From a virus: a stretch of DNA of 44,406 nt. Shown in pieces: positions 1-8,207 of the stretch (positions are counted from its first letter, which is position 1; every line of letters starts with the position of its first letter). The stretch lies in the IMG/VR virus record IMGVR_UViG_3300035698_012812, positions 1 through 44,406 of that record. One strand, written 5' to 3'. A program made the position numbers and the translations under genes. The notes under the pieces were generated by a model. The model saw only the letters and a program-made list of their open reading frames with translations. It did no database searches and was not told the DNA's origin.

Positions 1-101
1 CGCTCGTTGCCGCCACGTATTACGTTCATTCCGTCAACGAAATTGTAAGTTCCGTTTTCAAGAACTCCAAAGTTCTTTGTAGTTACTTGTTCTATATGCA
101 A
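1..101 (-). CDS. SbcC/Rad50-like ATPase, N-terminal fragment
   Basis: Only the first 33 codons lie in the window and the gene continues past position 1. Translation reads LHIEQVTTKNFG, then FVDGMNVIRGGNER. This is the typical start of Rad50/SbcC/gp46-type ATPases, where a beta strand leads into a Walker A loop (GxNExGKST); the sequence ends inside that loop. The start is a TTG at 99-101. It overlaps the stop of the phosphoesterase gene and has a strong SD (GAGGAGG) seven bases upstream. Direct coupling to an SbcD-like phosphoesterase supports a two-subunit nuclease that processes DNA ends. The family call rests on a short N-terminus plus gene context. Confidence 0.72.
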   Translation of the reverse strand, partial: MHIEQVTTKNFGVLENGTYNFVDGMNVIRGGNE

Positions 102-1045
102 GACCTTACCTCCTCTCTGTAATCAGGGTTTATTTCTTCCAACAACATATCTACTATGTTGAATCTTGTGATCTCTTCAGTCATTTTTGCTACTTCAAAC
201 TCCTTAACCTTTGTTGAGTTCTTCACAATAAAGGCGTTAGAGTTCTTTCTGAGTTCAGCTACTGCTTTTACTATCGCAGGGTACTCTACCAACTCGCACT
301 CTCCGGTTATGTTTATGAAGTCGTAGGGTCCATTTGGTATCTCAGATCCTTCGTAGTATGAATCAGTAGTCCATGTAGGTATCGAGGTTAGTACCCCATC
401 CTCAAGTACATGAGCGAACTTATCCCCTCCAAGACAATCTGCAATAGACGATGGAAATTGGTTACCCAGTATTGAGACGTTCATAACATCTCTCCTAGTA
501 TGTTCGTGCCCAGAGATCACGTCAACTCCTCTGTCAGTAAGATCCTGCATCTGCTGTAATGACAGATTCAAACTGTGGTCACCGTGAGCAAACGGTGAAT
601 CTATGTTGGCGTGGATTAACATTATTGTGTTGTCCGGACACAGTTGGACGGCATGGTCAAATAGCTTCTGATCTGAAACATGCGGGATAATATACAGGCC
701 TCCTGAGAATATAGGAACCTTAATAAGCGTAGAGTCTGACATTAGTGAGGTAAATTCACAAGAAGATATAGTGTTTCCGTCCTCCCCTTTACCAACGTCA
801 TGATTCCCTACAGCTATCGCACAGTTCTCTTTATCTAATAACTCTATCACATCTTTCATGATGTGCTCATCTACATGTCTCCTGTCGTACAGATCACCTA
901 ATATTATTAGCTTCTCATGAGGTATCTCTAGCAATCCCTTAAATCGGCCCAGCATCCACACCTCTAAGTCTTTCCTCGATTGTTTTGTAGTGCCTCCAGC
1001 CCTACGGCAGTTCAAGTGGATGTCGTTCAGTATTAAAGTTTTCAT
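92..1045 (-). CDS. SbcD/Mre11-like metallophosphoesterase (recombination nuclease subunit)
   Basis: A 317-residue calcineurin-fold phosphoesterase. The metal-binding motifs appear in order: NDIH (D8, H10), GDLYD (50-54), GNHD (80-83), an HANID motif near 145 and SGHEH near 178. This order is characteristic of SbcD/Mre11 and phage gp47-type nuclease subunits. The next gene downstream begins like the partner ATPase SbcC and its start overlaps this stop codon, which supports a two-subunit end-processing nuclease in the cytoplasm. The ATG is preceded by GGAGG, and its first base is shared with the end of the upstream gene (TGATGA). A generic phosphatase is the alternative, but the neighbour argues against it. 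Confidence 0.85.
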   Translation of the reverse strand: MKTLILNDIHLNCRRAGGTTKQSRKDLEVWMLGRFKGLLEIPHEKLIILGDLYDRRHVDEHIMKDVIELLDKENCAIAVGNHDVGKGEDGNTISSCEFTSLMSDSTLIKVPIFSGGLYIIPHVSDQKLFDHAVQLCPDNTIMLIHANIDSPFAHGDHSLNLSLQQMQDLTDRGVDVISGHEHTRRDVMNVSILGNQFPSSIADCLGGDKFAHVLEDGVLTSIPTWTTDSYYEGSEIPNGPYDFINITGECELVEYPAIVKAVAELRKNSNAFIVKNSTKVKEFEVAKMTEEITRFNIVDMLLEEINPDYREEVRSCI

Positions 1046-1500
1046 CAGTCAACCTCCACCAATTCGAATTTCTTTGTTACCTGCACTCCAGCAGTACCCT
1101 CAAGTATAAACTTACCCTCTGCGGTTGTTGCGTTGTAAGTTACATCGACTGCGATCTCTACTGGAGGTAAGGCTATCACTACATGGTTGACGTGTTCAGT
1201 GTCTTCCGCCCCACACAGTTTCAGTATTAGTTTGAATAGTGGTTCTTTATTTTTCTTTGGGTAATCCCACAGGTGGGTCTGCGTTATATCGCCATCCCGT
1301 GAAACAGAGATTTTCTTGTCTACTAGCCTATAGCCAAGTGAAAACATTTTTACGTCAAAGCTCTCATCGTCTTGAGAACCATACATGATGAAGCTTGTTG
1401 CAAGTCTCCTCTTATCCTCTGAGAAATCCAAGTACCTTACGTTGTAGTGCTTCTTACTTTCAATCCATTCTGTTATTGCTTCTCTGTATGTTCTTTTCAT
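1045..1500 (-). CDS. Hypothetical protein, 151 aa
   Basis: I do not recognise this family. The protein is charged, has no signal peptide or membrane segment, and its C-terminal half is rich in valine and threonine, suggesting a beta-rich domain. Its start overlaps the stop of the 66-codon-frame gene upstream by ATGA, and its stop overlaps the start of the phosphoesterase gene. It is therefore embedded in the recombination operon and probably translated by coupling, since the SD (AGGG) is weak. Confidence 0.75.
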   Translation of the reverse strand: MKRTYREAITEWIESKKHYNVRYLDFSEDKRRLATSFIMYGSQDDESFDVKMFSLGYRLVDKKISVSRDGDITQTHLWDYPKKNKEPLFKLILKLCGAEDTEHVNHVVIALPPVEIAVDVTYNATTAEGKFILEGTAGVQVTKKFELVEVD

Positions 1501-1670
1501 GGCTTCATCCCTATAGCAATCCCAGTAACTGTGTACTGTTTTGAAATATTTTTTGGTTCAGATGTTTCGTACCATCCTATGTTAATGTCCTCTATAGCGA
1601 CACCTGTCTTTTCGTAGAACTCAGTAACAAGGTTCACTATTTCTCTAGATAATTTCTCTTTCGGTGTCAT
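1497..1670 (-). CDS. Small hypothetical protein, 57 aa
   Basis: The start is taken at the ATG reading MTPKEKLS, because GGAGAG lies just upstream and this ATG overlaps the TGA of the RecU-like gene by four bases (ATGA). An in-frame start further upstream would add nine residues but has no SD. The sequence has a charged helical N-terminus followed by a short beta-like region ending in AIGMKP. The stop overlaps the next gene by ATGA. Function unknown. Confidence 0.65.
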   Translation of the reverse strand: MTPKEKLSREIVNLVTEFYEKTGVAIEDINIGWYETSEPKNISKQYTVTGIAIGMKP

Positions 1671-2068
1671 AATATTCTCTCCGTTGCCTCCGTCCATGTC
1701 AACTCCTCACACAGCTTTCTCAAGTCATGAGAGGCTGCCCCTAACCTCAGGTCCTTTACTAGAATCACCCTGAAGGTATCTGAATGCCAGTGATGTACAA
1801 GTATCTTTCCTCCTACTCCAGCCATAGCAGCTTTTACCATCCTGCTGTGCTGTACAAAACTTGGCAGCCTGTACGTGTGCTTCACACTCTTACACTCTAC
1901 CAGTGTAACCTCTCCTACTGCAGCTAGGATGAAGTCAGATGGCTGCTTTCCAATTAGGTTCCTTGCTGACTTTGAGTCTGGGAATCTATGGCACCACACC
2001 GAAGGAGTATCTTCTCTGTCGAATTGTTTCTGAAACATATCTTCAAGATATTTACCGTCGTTTTTCAA
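1667..2068 (-). CDS. PD-(D/E)XK nuclease, RecU-like Holliday junction resolvase
   Basis: A 133-residue protein with a PD-(D/E)XK nuclease core: QPSDF (D45) followed by TLVECKS (E58, K60), with an N-terminal YLEDMF helix that can supply another acid. The spacing and small size fit phage RecU-like Holliday junction resolvases or related resolvases that trim branched DNA before packaging. The setting supports this, because the gene lies in the operon with the SbcCD-like pair and the polymerase. Its 5' end overlaps the end of the preceding gene by 17 bases. VRR-NUC or another small nuclease family is the alternative. Confidence 0.7.
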   Translation of the reverse strand: MKNDGKYLEDMFQKQFDREDTPSVWCHRFPDSKSARNLIGKQPSDFILAAVGEVTLVECKSVKHTYRLPSFVQHSRMVKAAMAGVGGKILVHHWHSDTFRVILVKDLRLGAASHDLRKLCEELTWTEATERIL

Positions 2069-2561
2069 TTTTTATTCTCCTTCCTATCTCATCCCTGAGT
2101 TGTATCAAGGCCTCTTTATCTAAATCTCCGAATAATTCTTCAAATGATAATGTCAGTGTCCCGAGATAATCCTCATCGTCTTTGAACTTTCTATCAATGT
2201 GAATAAGTTCACCAACCCCTAAAAAGTCTTCTGTTGGTATATTTATACTGCTTAGTCCTTTCACTTTTGGTTCGTTCATTCGTTTCTTAGCTCCATGTAT
2301 CGTCATTGCTTCGCAGGCTTTATCAAACAACTGTCTCTGCATGCCCTCAAATTCTCCTCGTCCCCAGCATGCCGTGATTAAGTTATCAAGGGTAGAATCT
2401 GTCTGGCTTGCTATCCAAGCCAGGTAAGCTTCAAGCATTGGCTGCCCTCTTACATACCTCTTGTGTCCACTTATGTTTGTGTGTCCAAGATTAGCCATAG
2501 CAACAGGTAGTAATACTAACTGCCTACCAAGCATCGTTAAATCATTGTCGTTGTTAATCAT
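2052..2561 (-). CDS. Hypothetical protein, 169 aa
   Basis: The chosen start is the ATG reading MINNDNDL, with GGAGG five bases upstream. A GTG four codons earlier lacks an SD. The middle contains a helical stretch with many tryptophan and glutamine residues (AWIASQTDSTLDNLI), and the C-terminus ends in basic helices (RDEIGRRIKIEKRR). No catalytic motif is obvious. It lies between the Rha-like regulator and the RecU-like nuclease in one operon. Confidence 0.7.
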   Translation of the reverse strand: MINNDNDLTMLGRQLVLLPVAMANLGHTNISGHKRYVRGQPMLEAYLAWIASQTDSTLDNLITACWGRGEFEGMQRQLFDKACEAMTIHGAKKRMNEPKVKGLSSINIPTEDFLGVGELIHIDRKFKDDEDYLGTLTLSFEELFGDLDKEALIQLRDEIGRRIKIEKRR

Positions 2562-2576
2562 TAAGTCCTCCACGGC

Positions 2577-3209
2577 TTATATCTCCACCATTAATCCATA
2601 AGCTTCCATCCAAACGTCTTTATGGTAAGCTTTAACGGTCCCATAATTGACATCAAAGACGTCCAGTGCTGGGATGTTCATCTCAATTAGTGTTGTTTTT
2701 AGTAACCTCCAATCAAATTTCTGCCCGTGGCACAGCATCTCCATCCTCTTCATAGTGCAGTAGGTCTTAGATTGATCCAGCTCTATCTCTAGTTTATTTG
2801 CCTTCTTAGTGGCGGTGGAAGCCGTGTTCATTGAAGTTGCTTCTCGCCTACTCCCTATTTCCGCTTTAGTGTCTAAGGCTATCTGAAGGGCTTCTTCCCT
2901 GTCGGCCAAAGACCTCAAGGCTGACGGCAAGTCTTTAGGTAGTAGCTCGTTTCTATTCTTCCAGAATTCTGCTATTTTCCTTAAATAAGACTTGTCCAAC
3001 ATGGCAGCAAGCATGATGCTCTCTGTCTCTGGTAGATGGTAATCCGAGATCATTCCGTTACTTCCTATAGAGGATCCAATAATGGATTCCCTTAATTCAG
3101 CGTCGAAATTGTCACGCACTGTTCTGTGAATGTGTCCCTTTGCCTTACCAGTCATCTCCGCAAACTGAGTGCTGGTCATCGTCATGCTCTTTTTCAACAC
3201 TAAATCCAT
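2577..3209 (-). CDS. Rha-family phage regulatory/antirepressor-like protein
   Basis: A 210-residue protein with the Rha-type N-terminal domain: TSTQFAEMTGKAKGHIHRTV, then a segment reading SDYHLPETESIML and DKSYLRKIAEFW. In Rha proteins this region forms a DNA-binding or interaction domain that controls phage growth. The C-terminal part ends in HKDVWMEAYGLMVE, like many phage antirepressor tails. Residues about 95-145 are predicted helical and charged. It follows the polymerase gene in the same direction but is separated from it by two strong stem-loops, so its expression may be tuned independently. SD CTAGGAG precedes the ATG. Confidence 0.75.
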   Translation of the reverse strand: MDLVLKKSMTMTSTQFAEMTGKAKGHIHRTVRDNFDAELRESIIGSSIGSNGMISDYHLPETESIMLAAMLDKSYLRKIAEFWKNRNELLPKDLPSALRSLADREEALQIALDTKAEIGSRREATSMNTASTATKKANKLEIELDQSKTYCTMKRMEMLCHGQKFDWRLLKTTLIEMNIPALDVFDVNYGTVKAYHKDVWMEAYGLMVEI

Positions 3210-3231
3210 TTTATTCTCCTAGAAACAAGAA

Positions 3232-3298
3232 AGGCAGCTGATGACATAACGTGGTGAGAATTCCCGAGTAATAGGGACACGCTTGTCATCAACTGCCT
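3232..3298 (-). other. Long stem-loop upstream of the Rha-like gene
   Basis: The outer arms (3232-3246 and 3284-3298) pair over 15 bp. In the minus-strand RNA they are complete except for one G-U wobble. Inner segments GCGTG/CACGT and TCCC/GGGA can extend the pairing. A T-rich stretch follows on the minus strand before the SD of the Rha-like gene. This could be an attenuator, a terminator or an RNA processing site between polymerase and regulator. Confidence 0.6.
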
Positions 3299-3310
3299 AA
3301 ATTGTATTAC

Positions 3311-3336
3311 TCCACAGGATTCTCACGTCCTGTGGA
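3311..3336 (-). terminator. Stem-loop after the DNA polymerase gene
   Basis: A perfect 9-bp stem (TCCACAGGA/TCCTGTGGA) with an 8-base loop lies ten bases past the polymerase stop. No uridine run follows on the minus strand, so it may act as an mRNA 3' stabiliser or weak terminator rather than a classical intrinsic terminator. Confidence 0.5.
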
Positions 3337-3345
3337 AAGTATAGC

Positions 3346-6300
3346 TCATCCCTTCCACTCTGTCAACGATCCAAAATTCCTCCCGATTTCAGGGGTAGTG
3401 GATGTCTTGATTTCCATGTCCTCGTATTTCTGGCAAATGCAAGCTATCAACTTCGGCATGCGCTCCTCCAGCACAGATTTATGGATGATCCCTACTGCCT
3501 CGTCATGGATAATGGTTACAGGCATGCACAACGAATCATCAAACAACCCTTCACGGTACATTCTACCCGTACTTAATTTAATCTGTGATGCTGCTGAACT
3601 TTGGATCCTAAAGCTCCAAGCTAACCTTCCAGCAGCAGATATTTCATACTTCTTAGAGCTTCCAAAGTGTTGGTGACCTCCAAGGTGTCTCCTCGCCCCT
3701 TCAAAGGTCTCTGCGTATCCCCTAGCCTTACAGATTTTGATGTACTCTTCAACAGCCGGCATCAGCCCCGGGAAAGCCACTGCCTTGGCATCCATAAATG
3801 CTTGGGCTTCTTTCTCCACAACACACAGCATCTGAGAAAGTTTAGGGGCACCACATAGATAGGCAGTCGCAAAGTTAGTTGCCTTCCCGAGTACCCTGTA
3901 CGGTTTAGCTTCCCCATCCTTTTGTGTCATGAAATTCTCATAAGATTCAAAATCAACTCCTTGCTTTTTTGCCACTTGAAAACCTGTCGATGAGTGAACA
4001 TCCTTCTTTACGTCCCCTTGATAACAGGCCAAGAAGTCAGGGTCTTTGGAAGCCCAAGCTTGAAGTATCAGCTCTTGTGAGTCGATGTCCAAGGCCCATA
4101 TGTACCAATCTTCCTCAGGAGACACCATCATGTCCCTTACTTCTTTTCCTTTCCTCTTAGGTAACTGGGCCATGTTTGGTTTTGAATGGGAGAATCTCCG
4201 TGTACTGGTGGAGCTCTGCTTCATCGAGCAGTGGATCTTTCCTGTCTTCCAGTGGACATAGTTCGGCCATTTAGAAAAGAATAAGCTTTCCTTGGTAAGG
4301 TACCCTTTGTACTCCAAGAGTAGCTTAAGAACTTCAGGCTTGTCAGTGTCTTGGTAAGTGAGGCTGTTCTGTATGGCCGTTTCAGAGCTGGCGGGGTTTC
4401 CTTCCTTCCCTTGGGCCCTCATGTTATTGGTAGGTTTGTTTCTGATTCTGATCTTCATCCCTAGAATTTCATAAAGGAGCCTGCACATCTGCTTGGGAGA
4501 TCTCACATTAAACTCTGCCTTCGGCTTCCAATACTTCTCGTACAGGGCATTGACATCGTCAAGGGTGCCATCGAATGCTTGCACAATGGCATCGTTAGGC
4601 ATGCCCTTCTTAGCCTCCTGGACCGATGAGTACTCCGAGGGCTTCCCGTATAGAGCCTCGTGTATCTTGTTGAATACTCCGGCGTTCTTTCGTCTCACAG
4701 GGATAAACTTTCCACCTTCCCACCCAACTTCAAGTAGCGCTGTGTTCAGCACCTTCCAAGCCTCGTCAGTGTGCTTATCGTTGTCTGCCTTGAGCTTGGT
4801 GTATGCTTCTTTGTCAAAGTCCACACCATTGATAAAGCAAAGGGATGTGAAGTAGCTCGCGTCGTCCTCTACGTTATGAAACGCGTCAAAGGTTCCTTCG
4901 TACTCCATGATGCAAGTGAAACGTCTCTGCAGTATGTCTGTGACTACCACGTCATCTATTCCATATTTCACCACCTCGTTGCCGGTGAGCTCACTCATCC
5001 CTAGCTGGGTGTAGACGTACTCCCCCTCTCCATTCTCATCAAGCAGAATTTCTGTCTTGGTAGTGGTATCTTCATAGCTTGCTTGGCTGTATTTAAGATC
5101 TCTTTTAGACAGATGCTTAAGCCCTAGCATGTCATTTTCATTCACATAGCTGGCCATGAGCTGCGTGTCTATCACGCCGTCGAGAAAATCTCCGAAAGTG
5201 TTGTGAGTGATCACGTTCTCGAACCCTGTAGAGTTGTGAGCGTAGATAGGTTTTCCCTCTATTGCCGTGAGCACGGCCAATAGTTGGGCTTCCGTGATGT
5301 TGTCAGTGTCCGCATGGTTGACACAGAAGTAATAGTTTGAATAATTAATTCTGAGACCCATACCAGTGATCTCAGATCCTATCACGTCAACACTGACGCC
5401 CGACGTTTCACACCAGTCTTTTGATTCTTGACAAGTGTCTGTCTCGTAGTCAATAACGCTATAAGAAAAGGTTGAATGCTCAACATCTGACAAGACAGCC
5501 ACATAGTTTTGCGTTGTTACTAAGGTGTCGGAAGTGTTCCATTTAGGGAGGTCTCCATTTGTTGACGGGAATCTACTCTGCCAGTTGAGGGCCCAGCCTG
5601 GGTGGTGGAACTTTGCGCAGTAGTAACTCTGGTATACCTTCTCTTTAAGTTCAACCACCTTAGCGAATGGTTTGAATTCTTCTGCGTACTCACCAAGCTC
5701 GTGAAGCGTTTCGTTCTTCAGCATTTCAAGGATATCGTCACACACATCATCACCATATTTAATGATCATGTTCTCGAACGCCTTTGGTCCAAACGAGGGG
5801 CAGCCTTTGAAACCGTCAGAAGTGTCACCTACAAGAGATTTGTAAACAACTATGCGTTCTTTTGTTATGCCTAGGAACTTGTCTGGATTCCTCTCACCTC
5901 CGTAGAACCAATCACCGGCTGCTATAAGATCCCCGTCACGGCTCCATATCCAATCCCCTTTCTTCCATATAGCGGCTAGTAAATCATCAGCCTCGTAGCC
6001 GTCCTTGACCACGCTGAGGGCTCCGTAACTCCACAACATCTCTTCAGATCTGGACTGCATGCTGTTGAACTCGTTTAAGAAGGACATACTGCTTGATCTG
6101 TGCTTCTTATAAGGTGGGAAGACCGCCTGCCTTAACCCTCTTGAACCTTTCCCATCCTTCACGAGAATCACTTGGCTGGGTACAAATCCAAACTCATCCA
6201 TGGTTTTCTCTAGACTACCTAAGAAAATCTCGTACCCATCTAAGGCACTTGGAATAACTTCAGGGTCTTTCCCCTCTTCAGGTTCTGGATCGAGAAAGCT

Positions 6301-6381
6301 GTTCTCTTGTCCTTTTGCTGCGTGCAAGCATGCCATCAGTACTGAACTGGCATCGACCAGCAATTTGTTTATTCTCTTCAT
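3346..6381 (-). CDS. Family A DNA polymerase with fused 5'-nuclease and 3'-5' exonuclease domains
   Basis: This 1011-residue protein copies phage DNA. The N-terminal FEN/PIN-type 5' nuclease is marked by LLVDAS (D10), EADDLLA (130-136), SRDGDL (147-152) and GDTSDGFKG (185-193). The 3'-5' exonuclease has DYE (311-313), N383...E388 in exo II (E replaces the usual D), D405 and YGIDD (473-477). The polymerase domain has motif A DIDSQEL (765-771), motif B with R829, K833, F837, Y841 and motif C HDE (959-961). Motif A resembles the mitochondrial Pol gamma form DVDSQEL rather than DYSQIEL. Motif B reads NFATAYL in place of NFGxxYG. T7-type phage polymerases lack the N-terminal nuclease, so this three-domain PolI-like form is notable. 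SD GAGGAG lies six bases before the ATG. Confidence 0.95.
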   Translation of the reverse strand: MKRINKLLVDASSVLMACLHAAKGQENSFLDPEPEEGKDPEVIPSALDGYEIFLGSLEKTMDEFGFVPSQVILVKDGKGSRGLRQAVFPPYKKHRSSSMSFLNEFNSMQSRSEEMLWSYGALSVVKDGYEADDLLAAIWKKGDWIWSRDGDLIAAGDWFYGGERNPDKFLGITKERIVVYKSLVGDTSDGFKGCPSFGPKAFENMIIKYGDDVCDDILEMLKNETLHELGEYAEEFKPFAKVVELKEKVYQSYYCAKFHHPGWALNWQSRFPSTNGDLPKWNTSDTLVTTQNYVAVLSDVEHSTFSYSVIDYETDTCQESKDWCETSGVSVDVIGSEITGMGLRINYSNYYFCVNHADTDNITEAQLLAVLTAIEGKPIYAHNSTGFENVITHNTFGDFLDGVIDTQLMASYVNENDMLGLKHLSKRDLKYSQASYEDTTTKTEILLDENGEGEYVYTQLGMSELTGNEVVKYGIDDVVVTDILQRRFTCIMEYEGTFDAFHNVEDDASYFTSLCFINGVDFDKEAYTKLKADNDKHTDEAWKVLNTALLEVGWEGGKFIPVRRKNAGVFNKIHEALYGKPSEYSSVQEAKKGMPNDAIVQAFDGTLDDVNALYEKYWKPKAEFNVRSPKQMCRLLYEILGMKIRIRNKPTNNMRAQGKEGNPASSETAIQNSLTYQDTDKPEVLKLLLEYKGYLTKESLFFSKWPNYVHWKTGKIHCSMKQSSTSTRRFSHSKPNMAQLPKRKGKEVRDMMVSPEEDWYIWALDIDSQELILQAWASKDPDFLACYQGDVKKDVHSSTGFQVAKKQGVDFESYENFMTQKDGEAKPYRVLGKATNFATAYLCGAPKLSQMLCVVEKEAQAFMDAKAVAFPGLMPAVEEYIKICKARGYAETFEGARRHLGGHQHFGSSKKYEISAAGRLAWSFRIQSSAASQIKLSTGRMYREGLFDDSLCMPVTIIHDEAVGIIHKSVLEERMPKLIACICQKYEDMEIKTSTTPEIGRNFGSLTEWKG

Positions 6382-6387
6382 CTACTT

Positions 6388-6429
6388 CTCCTCAAAACAA
6401 GTATGGCTCCCGAAGGAGCCACACAAGAT
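6388..6429 (-). CDS. Possible 13-codon leader peptide before polymerase
   Basis: A TTG with a strong SD (GAAGGAG) opens a 13-codon reading frame (TGT GGC TCC ... GAG AAG TAG) whose stop directly abuts the polymerase ATG (TAGATG). The frame runs through the 6405-6420 stem-loop, so a ribosome translating it would melt the hairpin. It could be a translational leader, but it is very short and the start is TTG, so chance remains likely. Confidence 0.25.
6405..6420 (-). other. UUCG tetraloop hairpin in the polymerase 5' leader
   Basis: On the minus strand GGCTCC and GGAGCC pair around a TTCG loop closed by C-G, the extra-stable cUUCGg tetraloop. It sits 24 bases ahead of the polymerase ATG. No uridine run follows, so it is more likely an RNA stability or translation-control element than a terminator. 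The 6430-6543 stretch upstream holds no gene that I can support. Confidence 0.55.
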
Positions 6430-6543
6430 TTTCTCCTTCGATACCTATATTGGCTTCTGTCTACGGAGACGCCCCACACAGAGGCTGTTGTTTTATAGTT
6501 TGGCTAACGCCGATGTATTGTTCTTTGCTTCACAGCAAGGCTC

Positions 6544-6705
6544 TTACTTATGTTGAGCGATAGACTCTTTCCGGTAACGTTTATTCAGTTTGTCCATCAG
6601 TAGAGTGTTCTTTCTGACCCGGGCTTCAGCTGCCTTTGTGGTTGAGTCTATGTCGTCCATGATATCTGCCATGGCTACTTTCATATCAGTAATAAGCTTT
6701 TCCAT
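6544..6705 (-). CDS. Small helical protein, 53 aa
   Basis: The reading frame starts MEKLITDMKVAMAD and ends KESIAQHK, with SD ATAGGAG seven bases before the ATG. It is almost entirely predicted alpha helix with alternating charges, which suits a small coiled-coil or adaptor protein. It lies between the exonuclease and polymerase genes, with its start only nine bases from the exonuclease stop, so it belongs to the replication operon. Function unknown. Confidence 0.65.
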   Translation of the reverse strand: MEKLITDMKVAMADIMDDIDSTTKAAEARVRKNTLLMDKLNKRYRKESIAQHK

Positions 6706-6714
6706 TTAATTCTC

Positions 6715-7359
6715 CTATAAAGAATTTATTGTGTGAGTTATATCGATGTCCCAGTCTCCAGCGTTCCTCATCCAGTGAAGATAGGACTTTGGTAACTCTG
6801 AAAACTTCTTACCTTTATGCTTCCCGAAGCTGACGTACTCAAGTAGCTGTGGGGTGTTGCTGTAGTTGATCAGCTGAATCAGACTCATACCAGAGCCCTC
6901 AATCAGGTATTCAAGCAGGTTAAGTACAGTTCTTACGTCTCCAGGTGCCCTGTGTGCCAACGTCTTGGGTAACTCGCAGTATGCCTGCAGAGTCGACAGT
7001 TGGTGGTTTTCACAGTTAGGCAATAACCTTCTTGCCAGTACCAAAGTGTCACAACACGCTACAATATTCATGTGAGGGTCGGCTAGTGCCTTGTCACAGT
7101 TAATGACGTTGTGTCCTATAAGACAAACCTCTCCAGTTGGGAACTTGATGTCCTCAATGGATGGCTCTTCAGCTACCATGACCTCTGATATTCCGTGAAC
7201 GCCTTCTGCGCCTTCTGTGATTGGTATCCCGGGATTAACGAGCGAGTCAAACTCAGAGATTATACTAAGTGAATGGTCAACTTCTACCCATGCCACTTCG
7301 ACCACATCTATTGGGTCTTTTAATCCAGTTGTTTCAAAATCTATGATAATGAGTTTCAC
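6715..7359 (-). CDS. DEDDh 3'-5' exonuclease, ExoX-like
   Basis: A 214-residue DnaQ-fold exonuclease. The catalytic set is visible: DFETTG (D7, E9), GHN (82-84), D104 and HRAPGD (H136, D141), the HxAxxD signature of the DEDDh class. The C-terminal segment SFGKHKGKKFSELPKSYLHWM matches the small domain found in exodeoxyribonuclease X and DUF3820 proteins. It probably degrades ssDNA or proofreads during replication or repair. The start is GTG with AGGAG six bases upstream. It lies downstream of the probable ssDNA-binding protein and upstream of the polymerase. Confidence 0.88.
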   Translation of the reverse strand: MKLIIIDFETTGLKDPIDVVEVAWVEVDHSLSIISEFDSLVNPGIPITEGAEGVHGISEVMVAEEPSIEDIKFPTGEVCLIGHNVINCDKALADPHMNIVACCDTLVLARRLLPNCENHQLSTLQAYCELPKTLAHRAPGDVRTVLNLLEYLIEGSGMSLIQLINYSNTPQLLEYVSFGKHKGKKFSELPKSYLHWMRNAGDWDIDITHTINSL

Positions 7360-7384
7360 AGGTTACTCCTATTGGCGGTTGTAA

Positions 7385-7411
7385 ATGCCTCCCTCAGGAA
7401 GAGGGAGGCAT
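7385..7411 (-). terminator. Strong intergenic stem-loop
   Basis: A perfect 11-bp stem (ATGCCTCCCTC/GAGGGAGGCAT) with a 5-base loop lies just after the stop of the 7419-8207 gene. On the minus strand it is followed by TTTAC, a poor uridine tract. Partial termination or mRNA 3'-end protection would let the highly promoted upstream gene be expressed above its neighbours. Confidence 0.55.
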
Positions 7412-7418
7412 GGCGGTG

Positions 7419-8207
7419 CTACTCAGACAGATCTACAGGTACGTAACCCTCAATGTCCTTCAGTGGGATAGGATTAAACTCAAACACTGTCCAATCGCTT
7501 GAATCGTTTGACTTAGCGGTAGCCGTAATACGAAAACAGTTCTGAGTTTCAGCTTTAGATAGTCCACGCATTACACGTAGCTTACCGAGCTTCTCAAACG
7601 TTCTGTACATAGGGGCTGCTGTTGGAGACACAGACACTTGGATAAGGTCGAATGCTTCAACGATTTCCTGCATGTCAGGGTCGCCGGCACGGATAACAAG
7701 TACGTAGAGATCAAGATATTTCTTAACGTCAAACTCATCGTACTCCTCAACAGAGTTAGTGTACTCTTCAATGGTCTGAGCTTCTCCGTCTCTACTTGGA
7801 ATTGTCTTACCGTCATAACTCGGGCGGCAGAACTTCTTAGCGTCCTTGTCTTTAGGGTCTGCTACAGGGGTGATGAACCAACGATCAGAGCTGGATACCA
7901 ACTGGACGTCAACAAACTTTCCAAGTACTTTCGGCGTTCCTGCTACCTTTACTGAGCCAGATGCCGGCACAAGGCGGATAAGGTTAGTGCCGAACTCCTC
8001 GCCATTCATTGCGTTACGCAGTGACATCAGAGTTGGTGCAGCTCCTTCCACACTTGCCGGGACGGCTGCTTGCTTCTTAAGCGCAACTGCCTTCTCGGGC
8101 TTTGCTTCCTCTTTAACTTCAGCCTCTACCTCAACTTTTTCCTCTGCGGCGGTTTCTTTTTGGTCGGCTGGTACGGTAGTTTTGTTCTCTTTGCTTCTTA
8201 AACCCAT
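7419..8207 (-). CDS. Probable phage ssDNA-binding protein (tentative)
   Basis: A 262-residue protein. Residues about 1-55 are a low-complexity Glu/Lys/Ala tail, and the rest (about 56-260) is beta-rich with many aromatic and basic residues, ending in acidic IEGYVPVDLSE. An acidic C-terminal tip, replication-gene neighbours, its own consensus promoter and a downstream stem-loop suit an abundant ssDNA-binding protein. However, I see no decisive OB-fold signature and the flexible region is at the N-terminus, so the role is inferred from context. SD CAGGAG precedes the ATG. Confidence 0.5.
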   Translation of the reverse strand: MGLRSKENKTTVPADQKETAAEEKVEVEAEVKEEAKPEKAVALKKQAAVPASVEGAAPTLMSLRNAMNGEEFGTNLIRLVPASGSVKVAGTPKVLGKFVDVQLVSSSDRWFITPVADPKDKDAKKFCRPSYDGKTIPSRDGEAQTIEEYTNSVEEYDEFDVKKYLDLYVLVIRAGDPDMQEIVEAFDLIQVSVSPTAAPMYRTFEKLGKLRVMRGLSKAETQNCFRITATAKSNDSSDWTVFEFNPIPLKDIEGYVPVDLSE

